Below, one piece after another: positions 1 through 9,942 of a DNA stretch of 64,000 nt. A program made the translations under genes and the position numbers. The notes under the pieces were generated by a model. The model ran no database searches. It saw only the letters and a list, made by a program, of their open reading frames with translations, and had not been told where the DNA came from. Every line of letters starts with the position of its first letter. Position 1 is the first letter of the stretch. The stretch lies in NCBI RefSeq assembly GCF_003946215.1, contig NZ_RHOW01000001.1:62001-126000 (forward strand), given 5' to 3'. The stretch is from Lapidilactobacillus mulanensis. GTDB lineage: Bacteria; Bacillota; Bacilli; Lactobacillales; Lactobacillaceae.

Positions 1-275
1 AACGCTTCAGAAACCAGATGCACTACACCCTCGCCCGTTGTTAACAAGTTTTTGGCGGTATCTTTCTGCTGACCATCTTCGAAGCGCAGGATCGCCACCG
101 AAATCAATGGTGCTTGACCGGCAACACCGCTGAAAAAACTAAACGGCGCTAAGTTGATCACATTGTGCGTTTGATCAAGCGTGGTGATCCAGGCAATTGG
201 TCGGGGAATAATGCTGCCACTGATCAGTTTGTAGGCTTCACGCGCAGACAAATCCGCGCTCTTAATATCGATCAT
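1..275 (-). CDS. Flavin reductase-like FMN-binding split-barrel protein, partial
   Basis: Translating the minus strand from ATG at 273-275 gives 91 codons that run off the left edge. The start is fixed by an AAGGAG-type site (CTCCTT at 284-289 on the plus strand). The protein begins MIDIKSADLSAREAYKLISG followed by SIIPRPIAWI, then NLAPFSFFSG. The xRPIAWIT and N-APFS-F blocks are typical of flavoredoxin/flavin reductase-like domains, which bind FMN and reduce it or use it for oxidoreduction in the cytoplasm. It lies 84 bp downstream of a TetR gene on the same strand, so the two may be co-transcribed. The C-terminal half is outside the window, so the substrate cannot be judged. Confidence 0.8.
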   Translation of the reverse strand, partial: MIDIKSADLSAREAYKLISGSIIPRPIAWITTLDQTHNVINLAPFSFFSGVAGQAPLISVAILRFEDGQQKDTAKNLLTTGEGVVHLVSEA

Positions 276-359
276 TTACTCACTCCTTAGTCATGGAGTC
301 AGTTTACGGAAGTTTTGCACTTTACGCAACTGTTTACGTCTCGAAACGAATCCCTAAAT

Positions 360-980
360 TTAAATAGCTTCATTTTCATAGTCACAGCTGAAGAGTTCTT
401 CGTCTGCAGCTTCGTTATCGGGATTGAAGCGATCGTTATAAATGAAATCAGCCAGTTGCGCATTTAAAATTTCTTTCATTTGTGTCTTGGTAATTTTAAC
501 GTAACCAGTTGATAACAAGTTGGCGATCCCATTGGCAATGATCAAGTTACCGATCAAAATACGTTCCATCTTTTCATCCGATAAGTTGGCAGCTTCGGCC
601 TTTTGACGCAGACGAGACATACCTAAACGGTGGGCAAACTGTTTCATTTCCTGGACGCTCTCCTTGTCTTCGATCCACAACGTCCGATATAACAGCGGTT
701 GTTCGCAAACGAAGTGGATGTAAGCCAAGTCCAGATTGATCATTGGGTCATCATCATAATGACGGTTAAAAACAGTTTTAAGTAAGTGAGCCTGGATTTT
801 CTTGATCGACTGACGCTTCAGATCTTGCATACTATTGAATTCTAAATAGAGTGGTTGCGTTGAACAATTGAGTTCTTCGGCAACATTACGCGCCGTAAAA
901 TTCTGAAAACCATCGCGCATTGCTAAGTTGAATGCTGCGTTCAAGATATCGTGCTTCATGATTGTTTTTTTGCGGGCCAT
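360..980 (-). CDS. TetR/AcrR-family transcriptional regulator
   Basis: About 206 residues starting MARKKTIMKHDILNAAFNLA. The first ~60 residues form a TetR-type helix-turn-helix (ARNVAEELNCSTQPLYLEF), followed by an all-helical ligand/dimerisation region. ATG at 978-980 is preferred over the more upstream frame start because it follows a purine-rich site (CGAGGAG) in the right place and gives the normal TetR N-terminus. The gene precedes a flavin reductase-like gene on the same strand and is divergent from the aminopeptidase gene. A palindrome at 1030-1049 in its leader is a candidate autoregulatory operator. Ligand unknown. Confidence 0.85.
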   Translation of the reverse strand: MARKKTIMKHDILNAAFNLAMRDGFQNFTARNVAEELNCSTQPLYLEFNSMQDLKRQSIKKIQAHLLKTVFNRHYDDDPMINLDLAYIHFVCEQPLLYRTLWIEDKESVQEMKQFAHRLGMSRLRQKAEAANLSDEKMERILIGNLIIANGIANLLSTGYVKITKTQMKEILNAQLADFIYNDRFNPDNEAADEELFSCDYENEAI

Positions 981-1029
981 ATGATCTCTCCTCGGGGGGT
1001 AAAATTTAGATTCTTTGTATTGCTTATCT

Positions 1030-1049
1030 ATACCATAACTTTTTGGTAT
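1030..1049. promoter_or_regulatory. Palindrome upstream of tetR, candidate operator
   Basis: ATACCA-N8-TGGTAT lies 50 bp upstream of the TetR start codon, in the divergent region shared with the aminopeptidase gene. A perfect 6-bp-arm inverted repeat upstream of a TetR gene is the usual layout of an autoregulatory site. Binding is inferred from position and symmetry only. Confidence 0.45.
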
Positions 1050-1295
1050 ATTGATCATATCATAGCAAATAAAAATTGCAACTGTTTTTGTAGATTTATT
1101 TTATAATAACGATTGGTTTTTTATTTAATTAAACTAACAATAACTGGTACAATAGTCATTCATGCACAAAAATTAAAAAACAAATTTTTTAAATTTATTT
1201 TTCTAATGTGGTCAAATCGACGTTGTTTCATGGTGTTCCCCGGAAAACTTCATGGTAAAATAACACTGACAGGAAAGACGAGGTGCCGTTTACCT

Positions 1296-2528
1296 ATGGC
1301 AAATGAATTTGCGATCAAACTTAATAAATACGCCGAAGTGGCCGTGACGATCGGTCTAAATGTGCAGCCCGGCGATTTGGTCACCGTCGACATCGACATC
1401 GATCAAGCCGAATTTGCTCATTTATTGATCGAGCAGGCTTATCGCACCGGTGCGAAAAAGGTACTCATGCAATGGCAAGACAGCGTGGAGCAGCGGCTAG
1501 ATCTGACTTATCAGCGCATTGCCGATTTGCAAGAAACATTGCCGCATGACGAAGTGCGCCAACAATTCATTGCGGATAAGCGCGTGAAACGACTGGTTGT
1601 GAAGTCAGCCAGTCCTGACGCGCTTGCTGGAATTGAGGCCGCGAAAATCCAGGTGGCACAAAATACGAGCACGCCTGGGAGTCGCGCGGTGCGCCAGGCG
1701 AGTCGCAATAATCTGCTCAGCTGGACGATCATCGCCGCAGCCAGCCCGGCCTGGGCGCAGAAAGTTTTCCCAAATGAGGAGGCCGCGACTGCGACCGAAC
1801 ATTTGTGGGACGCCATTTTCAGCGCAACCCGGCTGGAAACCCGCGATCCAATCGCGGCATGGCGTGAGCAACGCGAACGACTCGAAACCAACGCAGCAAC
1901 GTTGAACCGATATCAATTTGATCGACTTCATTATGTCGCGCCGGGTACGGATTTGACGATCGGTTTGCCCCACGATCATATTTGGCAAGCTGCGGGAACG
2001 ACGAATGAGCGCGGCGAATTCTTCATTCCTAATCTGCCGACAGAAGAAGTTTTCACGGCACCAGATTTGAAACGCGTCGACGGCTATATCAGCGCCACAA
2101 AGCCACTCAGCTACGGGGGCAGCGTTCTCGAGGGCCTGAAATTTGTTTTCAGAAACGGTCAGGTCGTGACTGCGACCGCCACAAAAGGTCAAGCCATTCT
2201 GGATCAACTCTTACAAACAGACGCCGGAGCGAAGCGACTGGGTGAAGTGGCGCTGGTTCCCGATGCTTCGCCTATTTCGCAATCTGGTTTAATTTTTTAC
2301 AACACCTTATTCGACGAGAACGCCTCTGACCACTTAGCGTTGGGCGCCGCTTATCCCTTCTCAATTGAAAACGGAACGGCCATGAATCCATTGCAATTGC
2401 AGAAAGCTGGCTTGAATGTCAGCAACACGCATGTGGATTTCATGGTCGGCTCCGCTCAAATGTCGATCGATGGCATCACAAAGGCAGGTGAAATCGTCCC
2501 GGTTTTCCGTCACGGTAACTGGGCATGA
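1296..2528 (+). CDS. pepS: Aminopeptidase, peptidase family M29 (PepS/AmpS type)
   Basis: 410 residues, the usual length of M29 aminopeptidases, which are cytosolic metal-dependent enzymes that remove N-terminal residues from peptides. The start MANEFAIKLNKYAEVAVTIG at 1296 matches the family N-terminus and follows AGACGAGG; an upstream in-frame ATG at 1113 would add about 61 unrelated residues. Metal-site regions are visible: TNERGEFFIPNLPTEEVFTA (Glu), LFDENASDHLALGAAY (His/Asp) and NTHVDFMVG (His-Asp). An extended -10 (TGgTACAAT, 1145-1153) could serve as promoter, giving a leader of about 135 nt. Together with the Opp importer in this window it fits a peptide-scavenging lifestyle. Confidence 0.93.
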   Translation: MANEFAIKLNKYAEVAVTIGLNVQPGDLVTVDIDIDQAEFAHLLIEQAYRTGAKKVLMQWQDSVEQRLDLTYQRIADLQETLPHDEVRQQFIADKRVKRLVVKSASPDALAGIEAAKIQVAQNTSTPGSRAVRQASRNNLLSWTIIAAASPAWAQKVFPNEEAATATEHLWDAIFSATRLETRDPIAAWREQRERLETNAATLNRYQFDRLHYVAPGTDLTIGLPHDHIWQAAGTTNERGEFFIPNLPTEEVFTAPDLKRVDGYISATKPLSYGGSVLEGLKFVFRNGQVVTATATKGQAILDQLLQTDAGAKRLGEVALVPDASPISQSGLIFYNTLFDENASDHLALGAAYPFSIENGTAMNPLQLQKAGLNVSNTHVDFMVGSAQMSIDGITKAGEIVPVFRHGNWA

Positions 2529-2719
2529 TCATGAATTTTGGCTTATTACTGGCAAGTGGCTGCCTGATTATTTTGACGTGTTTCAGTGGCAGTTTAACGA
2601 TTATGAATCGTCATCAAACCCCTTTACGCTGGCAATTACTCGGCGCAACGATTGGCTTACTGATCATCACGATCATCTGTGTTTTTCTGCTATTTTCAGG
2701 AAATATGATTACTAACTAA
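2525..2719 (+). CDS. Small two-helix membrane protein
   Basis: 64 codons beginning at an ATG that overlaps the pepS stop (ATGA); a second ATG at 2531 is an alternative start. Two hydrophobic stretches (about residues 4-24 and 38-59) separated by a short polar turn (MNRHQTPLRWQ) predict a hairpin membrane protein. Translational coupling to pepS and a strong terminator immediately downstream support it being real. I recognise no family. A competing +1-frame reading (2416-2715) overlaps pepS deeply and looks like a shadow. Confidence 0.6.
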   Translation: MIMNFGLLLASGCLIILTCFSGSLTIMNRHQTPLRWQLLGATIGLLIITIICVFLLFSGNMITN

Positions 2720-2724
2720 TTTTA

Positions 2725-2771
2725 AAAAGGCACTGACTGCAACCAAATTTTGGTTGCAGTCAGTGCCTTTA
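2725..2771. terminator. Strong bidirectional terminator
   Basis: A near-perfect 22-bp inverted repeat (AAAGGCACTGACTGCAACC / GGTTGCAGTCAGTGCCTTT around a short loop) sits between the convergent pepS-side genes and the glycosyltransferase genes. Confidence 0.9.
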
Positions 2772-2779
2772 GTTATTGA

Positions 2780-3634
2780 TCATAAGTTAGTCGTCAATAT
2801 TTGTTGCCAAGTCTGTTTCAATTCGGCTGCAGATACGGTATATTCGTCGAGCAGAACGGTGTGCGTATTTACAAATTGGGCTTGCTTACGGATCAGAAAA
2901 ATCTGCGCGATCGATTCGTCGCCATCAAAATTTGCATTATATAAACGCACGATTCGCAGTTTTCCTGGGATTTTTTTCAGTAACTGATCATATTCTCTTC
3001 GCTCGGAGATCACAACTTCCGGATCCACCAGAATATGAGCGAGACAATATTGCCAGAAGGCTTGTTGCTCGGTGAAGACGCGTTGTTTCCTGATCAAATT
3101 GAAGTAAACCGGCTGTTTCTGCGCGTAGGCCACATCCAAGCAGACTTGCCCAACCGGATTTAAATACTGCTCACCCACTAATTCTTGTTGCACGTTGAAA
3201 AATTGTTTGCGCGACAAAAATCCGCGCAGATCATATTGATCCGTTTCTAGTCGCTGTTCGCTTTCATCGTAATAATTGACGTGGGTAATCTGACCACGTT
3301 TATTCACGTAACTCCGCGCAACCATACGATTCGCCGCTAAATACGCATAGCCACCCTTGGCATTTTCGCGTTGATAATTGTCCAATTGTGGCAAATCATC
3401 GCGGCGCAATGCCGGCTTTTTAAACTCCGCCACTTCCTGGAGCCAATCATAACAACTGACCACGTTTTTTTCTAAATGATGTTGCTGGATGAAGGTATAT
3501 GAATTCACGGAATAACCACACAGGACAACTTTCGCGGCGCGTCCCAATTCTTGAAAAGTGGTCAAACGTTGCAACATTTTCACTTCGATCGGTGTATTCG
3601 ATTCACTCAACACACCGTTTAAGAAATAGTCCAT
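2780..3634 (-). CDS. Glycosyltransferase accessory protein, GtfB/TarM N-domain-like, no catalytic domain
   Basis: 284 residues. The middle (about residues 85-210) repeats the pattern seen in the preceding protein: HVNYYDE, YDLRGFLS, QFFNVQQELV, YLNPVGQV correspond to SVNYYGK, YDIRGFKS, IWYDRQLRSV, FFNPSGEL. It therefore carries the beta-rich N-terminal (DUF1975-like) domain of TarM/GtfA glycosyltransferases but lacks the GT4 Rossmann domain with its E-x7-E motif. GtfB partners of accessory-Sec GtfA also chaperone or bind acceptor without catalysing transfer, so a non-catalytic partner role is likely. Its start overlaps the stop of the upstream gene (ATGA), showing translational coupling. It is shorter than usual GtfB (~440). 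Confidence 0.7.
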   Translation of the reverse strand: MDYFLNGVLSESNTPIEVKMLQRLTTFQELGRAAKVVLCGYSVNSYTFIQQHHLEKNVVSCYDWLQEVAEFKKPALRRDDLPQLDNYQRENAKGGYAYLAANRMVARSYVNKRGQITHVNYYDESEQRLETDQYDLRGFLSRKQFFNVQQELVGEQYLNPVGQVCLDVAYAQKQPVYFNLIRKQRVFTEQQAFWQYCLAHILVDPEVVISERREYDQLLKKIPGKLRIVRLYNANFDGDESIAQIFLIRKQAQFVNTHTVLLDEYTVSAAELKQTWQQILTTNL

Positions 3635-5166
3635 CAGTTCTCATCCTCCCGATAAAAAGCCTCCGTGGCCGCAATAATCGTTTGCCACGACGCAAATGAT
3701 GCCTCTTCGCTGGAACGACTGCTCGATCGATAGGCGGCCTGACTCAACCGTTGCCATTGATCGGGGTCATTCAAAGCAGTGATCGCCACCTTGGCGGCAG
3801 CCGCCTGATCATCGACTGGCACAATATACCCATTTTTACCGGAGTCAATGAATTCGCGGGGACCATAGTTGAAGTCGTAAGAGATCACTGGGACGCCGTG
3901 AGCAAGCGCCTCAGCGATTACAAGCGCCGTTCCCTCATAACGACTCGTGACCATCAAGAACTGCGCCTGATCGTAAATAGGGTGCATTTCCACGGCATAG
4001 CCTTTCAACTGCACCGCAGCGGTCAAATTTAATTCGGCGACCAAGTCCATTAATTGCTTCTTGACTTTCTGATCGGCGACAAATCCCCAAATATCCAGCG
4101 TTGCCTGGGGAATCTGCGCATGGATCAATGCAAAAATTCGGACGATTTGATCCAATCGTTTCTCTGGATTTAGTCGCGCCACCGCAATGATTTTAAACGG
4201 CGTTCGCTGATCATAGCCGACTTGCAGTGCCTGCAAAATTTGATCTGGAATAATACTGACTGAAGCGCGATAAACTGTTGTTTCAGGAAACTTCTTTTGC
4301 AGATCGGCCACTTGGGCATGCGTGCTGGCAATCATCCCATTCCACTGGCCCAAATTTTTAAAGGCATAACGATAATTCGAATTGAAATCGTCGCTCTGCA
4401 AGTTGGTGATCGTGTTAACTTGCGTGCTGTGAACGTGAAACAGCTTAAACGCGCGCGTACGCATATGGGCAATCGACCAACCCACCCGCGCCGTCCGATC
4501 GGAAACAAATAAATTTCGTTCAGTGCGCTGATTCAACTGATCGAGGAAATAACTAGCCAATTCTCCCTCGCTGGCAAAATGCAGCCAACGACCATCCGGC
4601 GCATAATATTGCACCGCACGCACCGTTTGCTGACTGAGTTGCCCCATCCGATAAAAGAAAATCATTTTCAGCTCACCACTGGGATTGAAAAAGAAACGCT
4701 GAACACTACGGAGTTGCCGATCATACCAGATTTCACTCGATTTAAAGCCGCGGATATCATAAATTTCCGAACGAACAGCTTGTTTGTTTTTGCCATAATA
4801 ATTCACGCTAAGCACTGCGCCAGCCGCGTTCAGCTTAACCTTGACCATAAACTGACCCTGCTCGTTGTAATAATGCAGCTCGGTACCTTGCGGACGTGCC
4901 GTCAAACCTGCGGGTAACCGCAACTGTTCTGTCTTCACCGGTTTGCCTGTCTGCGTGTCGATCCCGCACAGATAATCATACATATTGACCACATTTTCAG
5001 GACGCAATTGATACAACGGCATATTCTGCGCATACAACGGACTATAAGCGACTGTCACCAGCTGCGCCTCGACGTGATGGTCTGCCAGCATTCTCAACCG
5101 TTTCAACTGCGCACTCTCGATCCCCGTCAACCGCTCAGGAATCGTTTGGTTTACAAAATAAAGCAT
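3634..5166 (-). CDS. GT4 glycosyltransferase, TarM/GtfA type
   Basis: 510 residues, matching TarM / accessory-Sec GtfA length. The N-terminal part (to ~residue 215) is the beta-sheet domain found in poly(glycerol-phosphate) glucosyltransferases and GtfA. The C-terminal half has GT-B hallmarks: FKIIAVARLNPEKRLDQIVR (nucleotide-sugar binding) and RYEGTALVIAEALAHG (the E-x7-E motif of GT4 retaining enzymes). It probably transfers a sugar from a UDP- or GDP-donor onto a surface protein (Ser/Thr) or teichoic acid in the cytoplasm. It is coupled to the shorter partner gene downstream and follows the remnant of an LPXTG protein on the same strand, which points to adhesin glycosylation. The acceptor is not provable here. 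Confidence 0.85.
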   Translation of the reverse strand: MLYFVNQTIPERLTGIESAQLKRLRMLADHHVEAQLVTVAYSPLYAQNMPLYQLRPENVVNMYDYLCGIDTQTGKPVKTEQLRLPAGLTARPQGTELHYYNEQGQFMVKVKLNAAGAVLSVNYYGKNKQAVRSEIYDIRGFKSSEIWYDRQLRSVQRFFFNPSGELKMIFFYRMGQLSQQTVRAVQYYAPDGRWLHFASEGELASYFLDQLNQRTERNLFVSDRTARVGWSIAHMRTRAFKLFHVHSTQVNTITNLQSDDFNSNYRYAFKNLGQWNGMIASTHAQVADLQKKFPETTVYRASVSIIPDQILQALQVGYDQRTPFKIIAVARLNPEKRLDQIVRIFALIHAQIPQATLDIWGFVADQKVKKQLMDLVAELNLTAAVQLKGYAVEMHPIYDQAQFLMVTSRYEGTALVIAEALAHGVPVISYDFNYGPREFIDSGKNGYIVPVDDQAAAAKVAITALNDPDQWQRLSQAAYRSSSRSSEEASFASWQTIIAATEAFYREDEN

Positions 5167-5341
5167 AGGTCCACTCCCAAATGAATAAATTTATGTAGAA
5201 AAAGAATCTGAAGTTACCGCTTCAATTCTCTTTCAGTCTAACATATCTATCGAACCTATTTCTAAACATGCGTGTTTGGAGGGAATTGAGTCGTCCATAG
5301 TCGAACTTTGCTCTGACCAAATTTTCAAGTTCATAAAAATA

Positions 5342-5377
5342 AAGCAGACAAGCCAGTTGAATCGACTTGAACTGCTT
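5342..5377 (-). terminator. Terminator of the LPXTG remnant
   Basis: Read on the minus strand: AAGCAG-TT-CAAG, 13-nt loop, CTTG-T-CTGCTT followed by TATTTTTAT, directly after the stop codon of the LPXTG remnant. The 5167-5341 gap otherwise shows nothing I can name beyond leader sequence for the glycosyltransferase pair. Confidence 0.6.
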
Positions 5378-5384
5378 CGTTTGT

Positions 5385-5972
5385 TTATTTCACAATATTC
5401 TTTAAATCTTCTAAATCACGTTGCTGCTGACGCTTGGTTTTTAATGCAAATGCCACGCCACTGATAATGATCAGTAGGAAGACAATGCTTGCTAAAATCA
5501 AACGACCAGTTGAACCGGTGATCGGCAACGCGGCGTCAAGATATTTCGTGTTGTTCAAAGTGACATTGTTGTCCTTGTCGGTAGTCGTTGTCGTCAACGT
5601 AATTTTCTGATCAGTGGCCTTGTCGTAATCATCCACCGTCGATAATTGCTTAACTGTGTAATCACCGACTGGAACATTGGTGAAAGTTACCGCACCATTG
5701 TCGTCAGATTTTTGCGTCGTTCCCACTTGTTTGCCGGCAGAATCGAACACGCCGACATCAACACCGGCTAATGGATCACCGGAATCATTTTCAACCACTG
5801 CATCAATGCCTTTCGCATCTTGCGCATTTAAAATATAAGTGTCGGACACATGTTCAGTGCTATAGGTATGAATATGTTCCTGTCCAACAGGTACGCTGAC
5901 GGAGCCACCATTGCCAGCATCAAATTCTCTATGGTGCTCACCAAGGCACCTAAAGACGTACTCAGTCGGCAT
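5385..5972 (-). pseudogene. C-terminal remnant of LPXTG cell-wall-anchored protein with CnaB/SpaA-type domain
   Basis: 195 residues. The C-terminus is a complete sortase signal: LPITG, a hydrophobic helix (LILASIVFLLIIISGVAFAL) and a basic tail (KTKRQQQR). Before it lies a prealbumin/CnaB-like repeat (GVDVGVFDSAGKQVGTTQKS, then VPVGDYTVKQL) as in SpaA-type pilins and adhesin stalks. There is no signal peptide, no ribosome binding site at the first ATG, and the codon just before that ATG is TAG. The N-terminal part therefore appears lost, leaving a fragment that could not be exported. It precedes the GtfA/GtfB-like pair, so it may be what is left of their substrate. A real short gene is unlikely. 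Confidence 0.75.
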
Positions 5973-6038
5973 CTAGGCCCAAGGTTTTCTCAAGATGATC
6001 TTACGTTTATCCAATATAAAAAATACCAATTTTTCAAA

Positions 6039-6112
<74 letters not shown>

Positions 6113-6154
6113 GTGAAGCAACTGCTGCGAAAAATCGTGGCAGTTGTTTTTTAT

Positions 6155-7353
6155 TTAGAAATAATCCCACAACATAGGCTTGTTGTTGTAATTCAGTGCT
6201 CGTTGCAAGGCGCTCAAAGCATCCGCCGAAGCATCGGTAATTTGACCGGTGATCATCAGTTGATTCAATGTGCGATAACCTGTTAATACTTTGATCAGTT
6301 GGCGCGTGTCGATCGTTAAATCGACGGCTTGCTGTTCAGCGGTTGGCTCCAACCTGCCTTGCCCATTAACAACGCTCAATTGCCAATAGCCGTCGTTTGT
6401 AGCCAAGAAATCATCTTGTAGGTGAATCGTGATTGGCTGCTCCAAATCGGCCGTAAAACGCCATTGAGCAATCAATTGCACCCAATCATTCACCCGCGCC
6501 ATCATATACGGCGTGATCGTCGTTTGAATATGATAAGCTTCGGGCATCAGATCGTTCATCAACGTTTGATTGGCGCTCTCATAAGTAAACTGCGGGTAGG
6601 CACTCGCATGTTTGCCTACGAAGCTCAATAAGCGTTGACGGCTTTGCATAGTCAACGGCATTAATTCGATCACTTCGAAAACTTGACCAGCCGTGCGTTC
6701 GTACAACACGTAACCATCGAGTTCTTTCTGCTCATCGTATGAAAAAGCAACTTCGAGTTTTGGATTTTTGCTGAAACGGTATTGTTGCCACCAATCCGCG
6801 CGCACAACTGCCCCAGACTGACTCTGTGGATGCTGCGCGTAAATCTGCTCGAGTTTGTCCATATTGGTCGCATAATTGCCGCGCACGACTGAACCGCCGA
6901 TGTTTTTAGGCATCTTGGGGAAATGTTCAGCCTTGACTTGATAACTGACGCGATCGAAGATTTCTTCGTAACCGAAGCGACGATAAAAGGTGTATGAAAA
7001 TGGTGCTAAATAGGAAAACAAAACCCCATCTTGTGCCATTTGTTCACTAGCCTTCGCCATCAATTGTGTGATCGCACCGTGACCGCCAAATTCTGGGTAA
7101 CTGGCCACGTAACCGACCGCACCCATCAGAAACTCTTGACCCTGCCAATTAACTGGCAAATTCGTGACCATGATTCCACTTTTAACATGCTGATCGTCAC
7201 CGATCAACACGTAGTTGTGACTATGCATAGCTAGATTGAACCACTTCGCGCGGCTGCCTTCATCATTCGACTTGTCGAATCCATAGACGCACAGCTCGAA
7301 GTATTCTGTCAGTAAAGCCACGTTGTCATGGGCGATCTCAACGACTTGCGCCA

Positions 7354-7354
<1 letters not shown>
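6155..7354 (-). CDS. Eis-like GNAT N-acetyltransferase
   Basis: 399 residues, the length of Eis-family proteins. Domain order: N-terminal GNAT fold with an acetyl-CoA loop region (GYVASYPEFGGHGAITQLM, about residues 80-98), a second GNAT-like domain, and a C-terminal SCP2-like domain (about 290-399). The extreme C-terminus ends aromatic (WDYF), as expected where the C-terminal carboxylate takes part in catalysis. Eis enzymes acetylate amines on aminoglycosides, lysines or polyamines; the substrate here is unknown. The start codon overlaps the bglA stop (TAATG), so it is translated with the beta-glucosidase operon, an unusual partner for an acetyltransferase. Confidence 0.85.
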
Positions 7355-8835
<1,481 letters not shown>

Positions 8836-8935
8836 TTATGAAAAAATAGAAAACAAAATTAGCGCGTCTACTCACAGTAAACAACGTGATCATTTGCAAA
8901 AACATCGGATTCAGATCCTGATCAAAATTCGGTTA

Positions 8936-9349
8936 TTAATAAGATTGTTCGATCTGTGTCAGCATCTTCTTGAAATTCTTGCGACGCATGAAGCCCATGA
9001 TCGTACCAACGAGCATGTCATTCATTTGCCGCATATAACCTTCCGAAACAACCTGTTCTTGATAAGTGACCTCAGTCTTATTATCTGCTAACGCCTTAAT
9101 ATCATACTTAACCTTAAACTCGCTCTGATTCGTGCTTGTCGTATAATAATAAGCCTCATTAGGAACCAGTTTAGTGATCGTTAACCGAGCCGAAGTCGTC
9201 TTGGTAAACTGCTTGACGTAAGAATAATCCGCCAACTGTTCTTCGGTCGGTGTCTCGCCAGTTTGTGCCTTGATATCATACAGGACAGAATCGATCACCT
9301 TATGATAGAAAAAACTAGCAGGAATATTCAAAACTTGTTGAATTTTCAC
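8936..9349 (-). CDS. DUF3284-type protein of beta-glucoside PTS operons
   Basis: 137 residues beginning MKIQQVLNIPASFFYHKVID, with a START/SRPBCC-like alternation of strands and a C-terminal basic helix (GFMRRKNFKKMLTQIEQ). I recognise the DUF3284 pattern, which recurs next to cellobiose/lactose-type PTS genes. Function unknown. Its start overlaps the end of the small membrane protein gene by 4 bp, showing coupling inside the operon. Confidence 0.8.
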   Translation of the reverse strand: MKIQQVLNIPASFFYHKVIDSVLYDIKAQTGETPTEEQLADYSYVKQFTKTTSARLTITKLVPNEAYYYTTSTNQSEFKVKYDIKALADNKTEVTYQEQVVSEGYMRQMNDMLVGTIMGFMRRKNFKKMLTQIEQSY

Positions 9350-9594
9350 TTTTTGGTTCCTTTCTTTGTGCTTACTTGTTTAGGCGCAACCGTATCTGTT
9401 GATTGATCTGAGTCCGCCTTCTTAGCCTTGTCGCGCTTCTTGCCCCGCCGGAAGAAATAAAATCCGAGACCGACAAAAAACACACCAAGTGTTAACAAGG
9501 GAATATCGAGACCAACGCCAGCCTTTTGGTTGTGACCACTCATCATGATAATGTAAAACCCAACAGCCATGAGAAAAAGACCGTTTGTTGTCAT
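9346..9594 (-). CDS. Small membrane protein (DUF3188-like)
   Basis: 82 residues: two transmembrane helices (about residues 3-19 and 29-48) and a long basic, Lys/Thr-rich cytoplasmic tail (RRGKKRDKAKKADSD onward). Size and topology resemble DUF3188 proteins of lactobacilli, but assignment is by eye. It overlaps both neighbours by about 1-4 bp, so translation is coupled from the 74-residue protein through to the DUF3284 protein. It may be a membrane partner of the PTS. Confidence 0.65.
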   Translation of the reverse strand: MTTNGLFLMAVGFYIIMMSGHNQKAGVGLDIPLLTLGVFFVGLGFYFFRRGKKRDKAKKADSDQSTDTVAPKQVSTKKGTKK

Positions 9595-9818
9595 TACTTT
9601 TCAACTCCAGCTTGGAAATAAAGAACGGCGCCCCAAGATTGGGCATGGATGGCATTCTTAACCAACTTAGCAGCAGCTTCTAAATCTTCTGCGTTCGTCT
9701 CAAAAACCAATTTCATTCCTTTTTGACTCTTCAATTTGAAAGTCAACCCATTTTCAGTGTAACCATTGACGAACTCAATAATCTTGTCTTGCATAATTGG
9801 TGCGTTTAAAAAAATCAT
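9594..9818 (-). CDS. Small cytosolic protein of PTS operon, unknown
   Basis: 74 residues from ATG at 9816-9818, preceded by AAAGGAGT at a good distance; an in-frame start further upstream (9881) lacks such a site. The sequence (NGLTFKLKSQKGMKLVFETN, then a helix DLEAAAKLVKNAIHAQ, then GAVLYFQA) suggests a compact alpha/beta fold. No family recognised. No cysteine suitable for a PTS IIB phosphorylation site is present, so it does not replace the missing IIB. Confidence 0.7.
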   Translation of the reverse strand: MIFLNAPIMQDKIIEFVNGYTENGLTFKLKSQKGMKLVFETNAEDLEAAAKLVKNAIHAQSWGAVLYFQAGVEK

Positions 9819-9942
9819 ATTCACATACTCCTTTATAGATAAAATTGACTCATACATTATATAGAATAAGCCACCAGTCACATGAAAAGCAACCGATGGC
9901 CTACTTTATTTTAAAATTTAATGTTGCGGAAACAATTGCTGA

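Noticed and set aside
2416-2715. 99-codon ORF overlapping pepS
   Set aside because: It overlaps the conserved C-terminus of pepS in another frame; the 64-codon frame starting at 2525 has coupling and membrane helices instead.
6117-6152. Terminator of the Eis-like gene
   Set aside because: The hairpin CAACTGC..GCAGTTG has its T-run on the plus strand only, so it would not stop the minus-strand transcript; read-through into tRNA-Arg is possible.
9594-9818. 74-residue protein as the missing PTS IIB
   Set aside because: No N-terminal phosphorylatable cysteine loop (C-x-x-G-M-S-T-S/S-x type) and it is too short for IIB.
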